A DNA stretch of 64,000 bases from Streptomyces flaveus (GTDB lineage: Bacteria; Actinomycetota; Actinomycetes; Streptomycetales; Streptomycetaceae). Position 1 is the stretch's first letter; each line of letters starts with the position of its first letter. The notes beneath the pieces were generated by a model. It was given only the letters and a program-made list of their open reading frames with translations. It made no database searches and was not told where the DNA came from. The stretch is from contig NZ_BMPQ01000012.1 of the NCBI RefSeq assembly GCF_014647675.1, positions 144,783 to 208,782 on the forward strand, read 5' to 3'. Both the position numbers and the translations under genes were made by a program. This document shows, one piece after another, positions 43,519 to 51,337 of this stretch.

Positions 43519-43893
43519 TCAGACCGCGACCAGGTCGCAGACGAAGATCAGCGCCTCGCCCGGCGCGATACGGCCGCCACCGGCACCGCGATCGCCGTAC
43601 GCGAGGTGGGCGGGGATGGTCAGCTGACGGCGCCCGCCGACCTTCATGCCCTGCACACCCTGGTCCCAGCCGGAGATGACCTGGCCGACGCCGAGCTGGA
43701 ACTCCAGCGGCGTACCGCGGTTCCAGGAGGCGTCGAACTCCTCGCCGCTGGAGTAGGCCACGCCCACGTAGTGGACCTTGACGAAGTCGCCGGCCTTCGC
43801 GACCGGCCCGTCGCCCTCCCAGATGTCCTTGATCTCGAGGTCGGCCGGGGGCTCGCCGCCCGGGAAGTCGATCTCGGGCTTCTCGATGCTCAC
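43519..43893 (-). CDS. FKBP-type peptidyl-prolyl cis-trans isomerase, cytosolic
   Basis: 124 residues, a single FKBP domain without signal peptide: VKVHYVGVAYSSGEEFDASW, GQVISGWDQGVQGMKVGGRRQLTIPAHLAYGDRG, GEALIFVCDL. The Tyr, Asp, Trp and Phe positions of the rapamycin pocket are kept. It accelerates proline isomerisation during folding. It lies 63 bases after the two-domain lipoprotein FKBP gene on the same strand, so both may share a transcript. Confidence 0.94.
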   Translation of the reverse strand: MSIEKPEIDFPGGEPPADLEIKDIWEGDGPVAKAGDFVKVHYVGVAYSSGEEFDASWNRGTPLEFQLGVGQVISGWDQGVQGMKVGGRRQLTIPAHLAYGDRGAGGGRIAPGEALIFVCDLVAV

Positions 43894-43956
43894 TGCACTG
43901 GCTCCTGTGTCGTACGTACGTCATGCCTGACGAATGATTGGGCAACCTGCCCAGTC

Positions 43957-44898
43957 TTACATCACGGCCAGGATGTCGGCGGCGAAGACAAGAGTGGAGT
44001 TCTTCGGGATGCCCTGCGTCTCCTGCGCACCGAAAGCCTGGTCGGGGGGCAGAACGAGCAGCACCCGGCTGCCGACCTTCTTGCCCACGAGACCGTTCTT
44101 GAGACCCTTGATCGTCAGCTGGTCCAGCGGGAAGGTCTGGGTCTTGCCCGTCTTGTAGGTGCTGTCGAACTGCTTGCCGCCCTCCCAGAGCAGAGCGGAA
44201 TAGTTCAGGACCACACTGTCGGTCCCCTTGACCTCGGCACCGTCGCCCTCCAGCACGTAGTTGGAGACCAGCTTCTTCGGCGGGTCGACGTCCTTCGGCA
44301 TGGTCACCTTCGGCTCCTTGCCGTCGGTGTTGGTGCCGACCTTGGGCAGGCTGATGTTCTCCTGGGCAACCTCCGTGCCCTTCGCCGAGGCCGGGATCTT
44401 CGTGCCCTTCACGATGTCCACGACAAAGACCAGCGTGGCGTTCGCCTTGATGTCGCCCTGACCCTGCGCCCCGTACCCCTGGTCCGGCGGGATGACCAGC
44501 TCGACACGGCTGCCGACCTTCTGGCCCTCCAGACCCTTCTCCCAGCCCGGGATGACGCTGCCACCGCCCAGCGTGAGCGAGAACGGCTGACCCCGGTCGA
44601 AACTGTTGTCGAAGGGCTTCGCCTCGTCGTACTCCTGCCCGAGGTAGTTCACCTCGGTGGCGTCGCCCTTCTCCAGCTTCGCGCCGTCGCCCTCACTGAT
44701 GACCTCGACCTTCAGCCCCTTCGGCGGAGTCCCCTCCCCCTTGGCGATGGTCGGCTTCTTCCCGAACTCGGTACCCTTGGTGATCGCGGGCACTCCGTTC
44801 TTCGCGGCGGTGGAGTCGGAGCCCTTGTCGTCATCACTTCCGCAGGCCGCTGTGGAGAGCAGCAGCAGGGGGACGAGAAGGCCGGCAATTCGGCGCAC
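43957..44898 (-). CDS. Two-domain FKBP-type isomerase lipoprotein
   Basis: 313 residues. Signal peptide with lipobox LSTAAC (lipidated Cys19), then two FKBP-like domains (about 60-165 and 205-313). The first keeps SVIPGWEKGLEGQKVGSRVELVIPPDQGYG and the second TIKGLKNGLVGKKVGSRVLLVLPPDQAFG, in which the ligand-pocket Trp is replaced by Leu, so the second may be a weaker enzyme or chaperone. It is exported and anchored to the outer membrane face. It follows pafA downstream of a strong terminator. Confidence 0.92.
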   Translation of the reverse strand: MRRIAGLLVPLLLLSTAACGSDDDKGSDSTAAKNGVPAITKGTEFGKKPTIAKGEGTPPKGLKVEVISEGDGAKLEKGDATEVNYLGQEYDEAKPFDNSFDRGQPFSLTLGGGSVIPGWEKGLEGQKVGSRVELVIPPDQGYGAQGQGDIKANATLVFVVDIVKGTKIPASAKGTEVAQENISLPKVGTNTDGKEPKVTMPKDVDPPKKLVSNYVLEGDGAEVKGTDSVVLNYSALLWEGGKQFDSTYKTGKTQTFPLDQLTIKGLKNGLVGKKVGSRVLLVLPPDQAFGAQETQGIPKNSTLVFAADILAVM

Positions 44899-44950
44899 GT
44901 GTTCCTCAGATCTCAGACGGCACTGTGGTTGCCCGCCACCCTAAGGTGTG

Positions 44951-44986
44951 CCACGGGCTCCGTACGAGAACGTACGGAGCCCGTGG
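44951..44986 (-). terminator. Perfect 16-bp terminator hairpin after pafA
   Basis: Arms 44951-44966 (CCACGGGCTCCGTACG) and 44971-44986 are exact complements around the tetraloop agaa. It lies 22 bases after the pafA stop and before the FKBP lipoprotein gene. No long T run follows, but stem strength alone is typical of Streptomyces terminators. Confidence 0.8.
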
Positions 44987-45007
44987 CCGGTTCCCCTCAA
45001 TGCGCGC

Positions 45008-46369
45008 TTACATGCCCGCGATGAGCTTCTCCACCCGGTCGTCGACGGAACGGAACGGGTCCTTGCACAACACCGTGCGCTGTGCCTGGTCATTGAGCTT
45101 GAGATGGACCCAGTCGACGGTGAAGTCCCGGCGCTGCTCCTGCGCCCGCCGGATGAAGTCGCCGCGCAGCCGCGCCCGAGTGGTCTGCGGCGGCACGGAC
45201 TTGCCCTCGAAGATCTTCAGGTCATTGCAGATCCGGGTGGCCTGTCCCCTCTTCTCCAGCAGGTAGTACAGCCCTCGACGACGGTGGATGTCGTGATACG
45301 CGAGGTCTATCTGCGCGACCCGAGGATGCGACATCGTCATGTTGTGCTTGGCGCGGTACCGCTCGATGAGCTTGTACTTCATCACCCAGTCGATCTCGGT
45401 GCCGATCCGGTCGAGGTCCTCGGCCTCGATCGCGTCCAGCGTGCGACCCCACAGCTCGAGGACCTGCTCGACGGTGCCGGTGCGGATGCCGCGCCGATCG
45501 ACGAAGTCCACCGCCTTCTCGTAGTACTCGCGCTGCACCTCCAGGGCGGAAGCCTCACGGCCGCTGGCCAGGCGCACCTTGCGGCGGCCCGTGATGTCAT
45601 GGCTGACCTCGCGGATCGCCCGGATCGGGTTCTCCAGGGTCAGATCGCGCATCACCGTGCCCGCCTCGATCATGCGCAGTACGAGATCGGTGGCGCCGAC
45701 CTTGAGGAGCATGGTCGTCTCGGACATGTTCGAGTCGCCCACGATGACGTGCAGGCGACGGTAGCGCTCGGCGTCCGCGTGGGGTTCGTCACGCGTGTTG
45801 ATGATCGGCCGGGAACGGGTCGTCGCCGAGGAGACGCCCTCCCAGATGTGCTCGGCCCGCTGACTGACGCAGTACACCGCGCCACGCGGCGTCTGCAGCA
45901 CCTTGCCGGCACCGCACAGAAGCTGCCTGGTGACGAGGAACGGGATGAGGATGTCCGCGAGCCGGGAGAACTCCCCGTGGCGGGCCACCAGATAGTTCTC
46001 GTGGCAGCCGTAGGAGTTGCCCGCCGAGTCGGTGTTGTTCTTGAAGAGGTAGACGTCGCCCGCGATTCCTTCCTCGTGCAGGCGTCGTTCGGCGTCTACC
46101 AGGAGTCCTTCCAGAATGCGCTCGCCGGCCTTGTCGTGGGTGACGAGTTCTGTCACGTTGTCACATTCCGGTGTGGCGTATTCCGGATGTGACCCCACGT
46201 CGAGATAGAGGCGGGCGCCGTTTCGCAGAAAGACATTGCTGCTGCGGCCCCATGACACGACACGGCGGAAGAGGTACCGCGCCACCTCGTCGGGAGACAG
46301 TCGACGCTGTCCCCTGAACGTACACGTGACGCCGTACTCGTTCTCCAGCCCGAAAATGCGGCGGTCCAT
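45008..46369 (-). CDS. pafA: Pup-protein ligase PafA
   Basis: 453 residues of the carboxylate-amine ligase fold shared with glutamine synthetase. Conserved blocks include FGLENEYG at the N terminus, YLDVGSHPEYATPEC with the catalytic Asp57, LFKNNTDSAGNSYGCHENYL, and RPIINTRDEPHADAERYRRLHVI. It joins the C-terminal Glu of Pup to substrate lysines using ATP. It is separated from prcA by a LacI/MFS pair and lies 10 bases after the MFS gene in the same direction, so it may be read with it. Confidence 0.97.
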   Translation of the reverse strand: MDRRIFGLENEYGVTCTFRGQRRLSPDEVARYLFRRVVSWGRSSNVFLRNGARLYLDVGSHPEYATPECDNVTELVTHDKAGERILEGLLVDAERRLHEEGIAGDVYLFKNNTDSAGNSYGCHENYLVARHGEFSRLADILIPFLVTRQLLCGAGKVLQTPRGAVYCVSQRAEHIWEGVSSATTRSRPIINTRDEPHADAERYRRLHVIVGDSNMSETTMLLKVGATDLVLRMIEAGTVMRDLTLENPIRAIREVSHDITGRRKVRLASGREASALEVQREYYEKAVDFVDRRGIRTGTVEQVLELWGRTLDAIEAEDLDRIGTEIDWVMKYKLIERYRAKHNMTMSHPRVAQIDLAYHDIHRRRGLYYLLEKRGQATRICNDLKIFEGKSVPPQTTRARLRGDFIRRAQEQRRDFTVDWVHLKLNDQAQRTVLCKDPFRSVDDRVEKLIAGM

Positions 46370-46378
46370 GACTGAACA

Positions 46379-47638
46379 TTACGCCTGATGCCCTGTGCTG
46401 AAACGAGGTTCGGGTGCACCGTTTCGATCATTTTCCGATGCGGCTTCAACCACCGCACCGCTGCCCGTAGCTGCGAGGACCCGCCCCGTGGCCAGCAGAA
46501 CAAGCAGCGCCACGGCCCCCGCGACACCCGGCAGAGCGAAGCCCGACACCGCGCCTCCCCACTCGACGACCGGTCCCGCGAGACCCGTCCCGACCGACAT
46601 TCCCACCGTGAACGTCGTCACAAGCCAGGAGAACGCCTCGGTGACGGTCCCCCTCGGCGCATGCCGGTCGACCAGGACGAACGAGCAGGCGATACAGGGC
46701 GCCAGAAACACCCCGGAGAGCGCGATCAGCATCGCCATGGCGACCACACCCGGCGTCAGCGTCAGCGGTACGTAGAACACCGCCAGAAGCGTGACCAGCA
46801 CCCGCAGTCGCCGCTCCGGCGCACCGCTCCACTGCCGCGCCCCGTACACGGTGCCCCCGACGAGCGCGCCGAGCCCGATGGCCGCCATCAGCCAGCCGTA
46901 CGTCACATCCCCGCCGTTGTCGTCCGCGTACGACATCGCCGCGACATTGATCGAGCCCAGCGCGATACCCACGAAAAGGAACGCGCCGAGCAGGACGAGC
47001 AGACCGGCCGAGCGCAACGCACCGAGCCAGTGCGCCTCACGCGGCGCCGAACGCCACGCGCGCGAAGGTCGCGACACCACCACGGAGAGCGCGCCCAGCA
47101 CCCCTATGACGTTCAACACAAGAAGCGCGGCCTGCGCCGACCACAGCGACACGCACAGCGTGACGAGCAACGGCCCCACGGTGAACATGACTTCCTGCGC
47201 CACGGCATCCATCGCATACGCCGTGTGCACCTGGTCCTCCTTACGGAGGACCGTGGGCCACAACGCCCGCAGACCGCCCTCCAGAGGCGGCGTGAAGAAC
47301 CCGGCGACCACCATCAGGACGTACGCGAGCGCAAGCGCCCCGATGCCCGTGAAAGCGAACACCGCCATACCGAGGGCGGAGACGAGCGCGGCGGGCAGCT
47401 GCACACGCGGCTGCCCGAGGAGGTCCACCAGACGCCCGAGAACCGGCTGCCCCACGGCATTCGACACCCCGTACACCGCGGCCAGCGCGCCGGCGAGGCT
47501 GTAGCTGCCGCCCTCGGTGCGGACGAACAGCAGGACGGCGATCGCGGCCACGGCGTTCGGCAGCCGTCCCACAAGAGTGCCGGCCAGCAGCCGAGCGGCG
47601 TGCCTCGTTCTGAGGATCTCCAGGTAACGCGCGGCCAT
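46379..47638 (-). CDS. MFS transporter
   Basis: 419 residues with about 12 membrane helices and an MFS loop (GQPVLGRLVDLLGQPRV) between helices 2 and 3. It resembles drug/metabolite exporters of the DHA1 type; the substrate is unknown. It is divergent from a LacI-type regulator with an inverted repeat between them. It sits immediately before pafA on the same strand (10 bases), making it an odd guest within the pupylation cluster. Read-through into pafA is possible. Confidence 0.88.
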   Translation of the reverse strand: MAARYLEILRTRHAARLLAGTLVGRLPNAVAAIAVLLFVRTEGGSYSLAGALAAVYGVSNAVGQPVLGRLVDLLGQPRVQLPAALVSALGMAVFAFTGIGALALAYVLMVVAGFFTPPLEGGLRALWPTVLRKEDQVHTAYAMDAVAQEVMFTVGPLLVTLCVSLWSAQAALLVLNVIGVLGALSVVVSRPSRAWRSAPREAHWLGALRSAGLLVLLGAFLFVGIALGSINVAAMSYADDNGGDVTYGWLMAAIGLGALVGGTVYGARQWSGAPERRLRVLVTLLAVFYVPLTLTPGVVAMAMLIALSGVFLAPCIACSFVLVDRHAPRGTVTEAFSWLVTTFTVGMSVGTGLAGPVVEWGGAVSGFALPGVAGAVALLVLLATGRVLAATGSGAVVEAASENDRNGAPEPRFSTGHQA

Positions 47639-47674
47639 GTCACGCCCTTCTCGTAGCCCGTGGCAGCTGACGTT

Positions 47675-47703
47675 GTACGTATAACTTCCTTGGTCATACG
47701 TAC
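47675..47703. promoter_or_regulatory. Operator-like inverted repeat between MFS and LacI genes
   Basis: Perfect arms GTACGTAT (47675-47682) and ATACGTAC (47696-47703) are separated by 13 bases, in the 108-base divergent spacer. It probably binds the adjacent LacI-type regulator and, because both promoters should lie here, could control both genes. Confidence 0.6.
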
Positions 47704-47746
47704 CATGTGGCCAGTCCGCGAGTCCAGCAGAAAGAGCAGGTCGACG

Positions 47747-48763
47747 GTGGCACGAGGAAGCACCCGCCCCACGAGCCGCGACGTCGCCCAGGCCGCCGGA
47801 GTCTCCCAGGCCGCCGTCTCCCTCGTACTGGGCGACAAATGGCGCGGACGAGTCTCCGAGGCAACAGCCGAACGAGTACGCCAGGCCGCACGGGAACTCG
47901 GCTACCGGCCGAACCTCGCCGCCCGCAACCTACGGCTCGGCCAGGCACGAACAGCCCTCCTGGTAGTGCCCGCACTCACCAACGAGTTCTTTGCCGCCGT
48001 CTACGAAGGAGCCGCCCGCATCGCCGCCAAACACGGCTTCGGCGTCGTCCTGTACCCCTCACCCGAAGGCATCGGCCCCGCCCGGGACCCCTTCGCCTCC
48101 GCCCGAGCCGCCCTGGACGGCGTCATCGCCTCCTCCATGGCCTCCGAAGCCCTCACAGAAATCCGCGGCGACGACCTCCCCCTCGTCATGCTGGACAGCG
48201 ACCCGGCCGGCAGCCTGGGCGCCACCACCGTCAACCTCGACATCACCGACGGCATGCGCCAGATCACCGAACACCTGCTGACACTTGGCCACCGCCGGTT
48301 CCTCCACCTCGCCGCAGACATCGACTCCTGGACCTTCGACGTACGCGCCCGGGAACTCGCCGCCCGCGTGGCAGAACGAACCGGCACCGACGTACGCACG
48401 GCAAAGGCGCCCATCACCATCGAAGGGGCACGTACCGCGGCCGAAGACGCCCTACGCGCCCCGGGCCCCCGGCCCACCGCCGTCATCTGCGACGACGACA
48501 AACTCGCCGTCGGCGCCTACAAGGCCGCCCGCCACCTCGGCCTGCGCATCCCCCACGACATCTCCGTGACCGGCTTCGACGACCTCGCCCTCGCCACAGC
48601 CATCGAACCCGAACTCACCACCGTCCGCCTCGACGCCGAACTCTTCGGCGAACGCGGCATGACAGCCCTCCTCGCAGTCCTGGAAGGCGAAACACCACCG
48701 GAAGGCAACATCCCCGTCGAACTCGTCGTACGAGGCTCCACAGCGCCACCACACCCATCCTGA
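47747..48763 (+). CDS. LacI-family transcriptional regulator
   Basis: About 338 residues: HTH at 6-28 (RPTSRDVAQAAGVSQAAVSLVL), hinge helix (RPNLAARNLRLG) and a periplasmic-binding-like sensor domain (about 60-335; ICDDDKLAVGAYKAARHLGLRIPHDISVTGFDDLALA). I prefer the GTG at 47747, which puts the HTH at its usual distance from the N terminus; ATG 47705 and GTG 47660 are in frame, but they overlap the probable operator. It likely regulates the divergent MFS gene. It converges with prcA, with a shared terminator between. Confidence 0.85.
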   Translation: MARGSTRPTSRDVAQAAGVSQAAVSLVLGDKWRGRVSEATAERVRQAARELGYRPNLAARNLRLGQARTALLVVPALTNEFFAAVYEGAARIAAKHGFGVVLYPSPEGIGPARDPFASARAALDGVIASSMASEALTEIRGDDLPLVMLDSDPAGSLGATTVNLDITDGMRQITEHLLTLGHRRFLHLAADIDSWTFDVRARELAARVAERTGTDVRTAKAPITIEGARTAAEDALRAPGPRPTAVICDDDKLAVGAYKAARHLGLRIPHDISVTGFDDLALATAIEPELTTVRLDAELFGERGMTALLAVLEGETPPEGNIPVELVVRGSTAPPHPS

Positions 48764-48770
48764 ACGCCAC

Positions 48771-48808
48771 TGCGCCCCGGCCCCGCAGCGAGGCGGGACA
48801 GGGGCGCA
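48771..48808. terminator. Bidirectional terminator between lacI-type gene and prcA
   Basis: Outer arms TGCGCCCC (48771-48778) and GGGGCGCA (48801-48808) pair perfectly, with an inner CCCGC/GCGGG stem (48782-48786 and 48793-48797). It occupies most of the 63-base space between two convergent stops. Confidence 0.65.
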
Positions 48809-48826
48809 AGGTGACGACTGGCGGAC

Positions 48827-49606
48827 TTACTTCTCGTCGGACGCGTCCGACCCATCGGCATCATCAGACCCATCGGACTCGGCGACGTCCGCAGCCCCGT
48901 CCGAACTGCCACCCTCCAACAGGCGGGACAACTGGCCACCCACAATGCGCTTGAACTTGCGCTGCTGCGGACGCGTACGGTCCAGAACCGCCACCTCAAG
49001 ACGCTCCGCGGGAATGTCCCGCTCACTGCCATTGGTATCGCGGGACAGGGCCTGAACAGCCAGCTTCAACGCCTCGGCCAGCGTCATACCATCCCGGTGA
49101 CGCTGATCCAGATAGGTGCTGATCTGCTCGGCATTGCCACCCACCGCGACCGAGCCATGCTCGTCCACGATCGACCCATCGTGCGGCAACCGGTAGATCT
49201 GATCACCATCGGGCGTCACCCCGACCTCGGCCACCACAAGCTCCACCTCATACGGCTTCTCCGCCGAACTGGAGAAGATCGTGCCGAGCGTCTGGGCATA
49301 CACATTGGCCAGACCGCGAGCAGTCACATCGTCACGATCGTAGGTATAACCCCGCAGGTCGGCGTAGCGAACACCACCGATGCGGAGATTCTCGTACTCG
49401 TTGTACTTGCCGGCGGCCGCAAAGCCGATCCGGTCATAGATCTCGCTGAACTTGTGCAGCGCACGGGACGGGTTCTCGCCGACGAAGACAATGCCGTCGG
49501 CGAACTGCAGCACAACCAGGCTGCGGCCACGGGCGATGCCCTTGCGCGCATACTCCGCCCGGTCGGCCATGGCCTGCTGAGGTGAGACATAGAACGGCGT
49601 CGACAC
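48827..49606 (-). CDS. prcA: 20S proteasome alpha subunit PrcA
   Basis: 259 residues. FYVSPQQAMADRAEYARKGIARGRS is the N-terminal gating helix region; NEYENLRIGGVRYADLRGYTYDRDDVTARGLAN and GGNAEQISTYLDQRHRDGMTLAEAL complete the alpha-type fold. The acidic Asp/Ser-rich tail (about 230-259) is usual in Streptomyces. No N-terminal Thr is exposed, so it is non-catalytic and forms the outer rings that dock ARC. GTG start at 49604-49606. It lies 68 bases after prcB in one operon. Confidence 0.97.
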   Translation of the reverse strand: MSTPFYVSPQQAMADRAEYARKGIARGRSLVVLQFADGIVFVGENPSRALHKFSEIYDRIGFAAAGKYNEYENLRIGGVRYADLRGYTYDRDDVTARGLANVYAQTLGTIFSSSAEKPYEVELVVAEVGVTPDGDQIYRLPHDGSIVDEHGSVAVGGNAEQISTYLDQRHRDGMTLAEALKLAVQALSRDTNGSERDIPAERLEVAVLDRTRPQQRKFKRIVGGQLSRLLEGGSSDGAADVAESDGSDDADGSDASDEK

Positions 49607-49674
49607 CGGCTATCCGTCCCTTTCTGTGGAAGTCACTCGATCACCTGAACAAGAGGGGCCCACAAGGGCCGCAG

Positions 49675-50520
49675 TCAGAGCAACGCCGCACGCGGACCGT
49701 CAGGCCGCTCCATACGCCGCTCCAGGATCGAGCGGGCGATCTCAGAGGACTCCTCATCCGTGAGACGGCGGAACCCGTCCTCGGTGATCACGGTGACGAT
49801 CGGATAGATCCGACGCGCGACATCGGGACCACCGGTCGCCGAGTCGTCATCGGCCGCGTCATACAGAGCCTGCACGACCAACGTCGTGGCCTGCTCCTCG
49901 GTCATGTCCTCGCTGTACAGCTTCTTCATGGCACCGCGCGCGAAGATCGAACCCGAACCCGTCGCCGCGAAGCCGTGCTCCTCGGAACGACCACCCGTGA
50001 CGTCGTACGAGAAGATGCGCCCCTTCCCGCGATCCACGTCGAACCCCGCGAAGATCGGCACCACGGCGAGACCCTGCATGGCCATGCCGAGGTTCGACCG
50101 AATCATCGTCGACAGACGGTTCGCCTTGCCCTCCAAGGAGAGCTGCGCACCCTCGACCTTCTCGAAGTGCTCCAGCTCCAACTGGAAAAGCTTCACCATC
50201 TCAACAGCCAGACCCGCCGTACCCGCGATCCCCACCGCCGAGTACTCATCAGCCGGGAACACCTTCTCGATGTCCCGCTGCGCGATGACATTCCCCATGG
50301 TGGCCCGCCGGTCACCGGCGAGCACGACGCCGCCGGGGAACGTGGTGGCCACGATCGTGGTGCCGTGCGGCGCCTCGATCACTCCCTTGACAGCGGGCAA
50401 CTGCCGGTTCCCCGGCAGGATCTCGGGCTGGTGATCGGACAGAAAGTCCATGAAGGACGACGAACCGGGCGTCAGGAAGGCAGCCGGTAGACGCCCGGTG
50501 CTACGAGTGTTGGCTTCCAC
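49675..50520 (-). CDS. prcB: 20S proteasome beta subunit PrcB (with propeptide)
   Basis: 281 residues. A 53-residue propeptide ends at HG, freeing catalytic Thr54 in TTIVATTF; DRRATMG, and GTAGLAVEMVKLFQLELEHFEK follow, as in bacterial beta subunits. Start is GTG 50518-50520, with AAGGAA upstream. This start overlaps by 49 bases the end of the decayed endonuclease VII frame. The mature subunit forms the inner catalytic rings. Confidence 0.96.
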   Translation of the reverse strand: MEANTRSTGRLPAAFLTPGSSSFMDFLSDHQPEILPGNRQLPAVKGVIEAPHGTTIVATTFPGGVVLAGDRRATMGNVIAQRDIEKVFPADEYSAVGIAGTAGLAVEMVKLFQLELEHFEKVEGAQLSLEGKANRLSTMIRSNLGMAMQGLAVVPIFAGFDVDRGKGRIFSYDVTGGRSEEHGFAATGSGSIFARGAMKKLYSEDMTEEQATTLVVQALYDAADDDSATGGPDVARRIYPIVTVITEDGFRRLTDEESSEIARSILERRMERPDGPRAALL

Positions 50521-50780
50521 GCGTTTCCTTCCACGTATGTCGCAGCCCGCCTTATGACGTCGGGCCGATCCTTGAACTGCCCCAGCGCGGCGTTGCGGCT
50601 GAAGCACAGTACGTCTCGGACCCTACCCGTCTCGTGGCAGTGATCCACATGAATGACCGGAGCCTTTGGACTGATCACGCAGGGCCCGTCCGGGAGGTGA
50701 TCATCTCGGCGCGCTGGGCGCCGGTCGTGCCGTACTGGCGCTTCAGGTTGACCCTCGTCCCTGGGTCGCCTTACCAGGTG
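50472..50780 (-). pseudogene. Decayed recombination endonuclease VII-like gene overlapping prcB
   Basis: The last ~66 residues (VIHVDHCHETGRVRDVLCF ... VYRLPS) are clearly the C-terminal part of Streptomyces endonuclease VII-domain proteins, with the HVDHCH metal site. Upstream, the matching text LKRQYGTTGAQRAEMITSRTG lies in a different frame and is preceded by an in-frame TAA, so the gene carries a frameshift and a stop. A second ligand expected in CFxCN is also lost (CFSRN). A short product from the GTG before ISPKAP cannot be excluded. The intact gene would lie between pup and prcB. Confidence 0.65.
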
Positions 50781-50859
50781 TCGGACGTTCTTCCCACGTG
50801 CGTTCTGATGCCTTTGCCGACTCTCCGCCCAGCACTCTCTGCGGTGCGGCTGGGGGCCC

Positions 50860-50897
50860 GTCACGAGACGCCTTGTTACGCGAAGGCGTCCCGTGAC
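50860..50897 (-). terminator. Strong hairpin in the pup-prcB interval
   Basis: Arms 50860-50874 and 50883-50897 pair over 14 of 15 positions (core GACGCCTT with AAGGCGTC, outer GTCACG with CGTGAC) around an 8-base loop. It lies 57 bases after the pup stop. No T run follows on the minus strand, so it may be a partial terminator, processing site or 3' stabiliser of the pup message. Confidence 0.55.
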
Positions 50898-50953
50898 CGG
50901 ACCCTCTGACAGCGAGAGCACTTCTCCCGCCCGAGAGAATCGGACATTAACCC

Positions 50954-51172
50954 CTATTCCCCACCTTTTTGGACAAATGACCGAACGAAGTCCTCGGCAT
51001 TCTCCTCGAGGACATCGTCAATCTCGTCCAGGACGGAGTCCACGTCGTCGCTCAGCTTCTCCTGGCGTTCCTTGAGGTCTTCCGATGCCTGCGCGTCCTG
51101 CGCAGTCTCCTCGACCTCCTCGGTGGAACGCGTTGCCTTCTGCTGGCCGCCGCCGGTGTCCTTGGTCGCCAT
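50954..51172 (-). CDS. pup: Prokaryotic ubiquitin-like protein Pup
   Basis: 72 residues, acidic and largely disordered, with the coiled ARC-binding stretch SEDLKERQEKLSDDVDSVLDEIDDVLEENAEDFVRSFVQ and C-terminal GGE. Because it ends in Glu rather than Gln, it can be ligated by PafA without prior deamidation by Dop. Start is ATG 51170-51172 (MATKDTGGG). It lies between dop and the proteasome genes. Confidence 0.97.
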   Translation of the reverse strand: MATKDTGGGQQKATRSTEEVEETAQDAQASEDLKERQEKLSDDVDSVLDEIDDVLEENAEDFVRSFVQKGGE

Positions 51173-51211
51173 AACCCTCACCCCGCTCGGTTCGACGTTC
51201 TTGATCAGACC

Positions 51212-51271
51212 CTACAAGCAGGGTCCGACATTGGCCCCACAGTTGCTACAACGTCCGGGGACCACCTTCAT
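51212..51271 (-). CDS. Possible 19-residue Cys-rich microprotein in the pup leader
   Basis: An ATG at 51269-51271 opens a 19-codon frame ending 39 bases before the pup ATG. The peptide MKVVPGRCSNCGANVGPCL has a CxxC and a third Cys. No good ribosome site precedes it, and it is too short for codon statistics. It may be chance; if real, it could be an upstream frame that tunes pup translation. Confidence 0.25.
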   Translation of the reverse strand: MKVVPGRCSNCGANVGPCL

Positions 51272-51337
51272 GATTCCCGGACGCTGCCCTTTCCACCCCG
51301 CCGGCCTCGTTCCGCTGGTGGGGCCGGCCGGGTCCGT

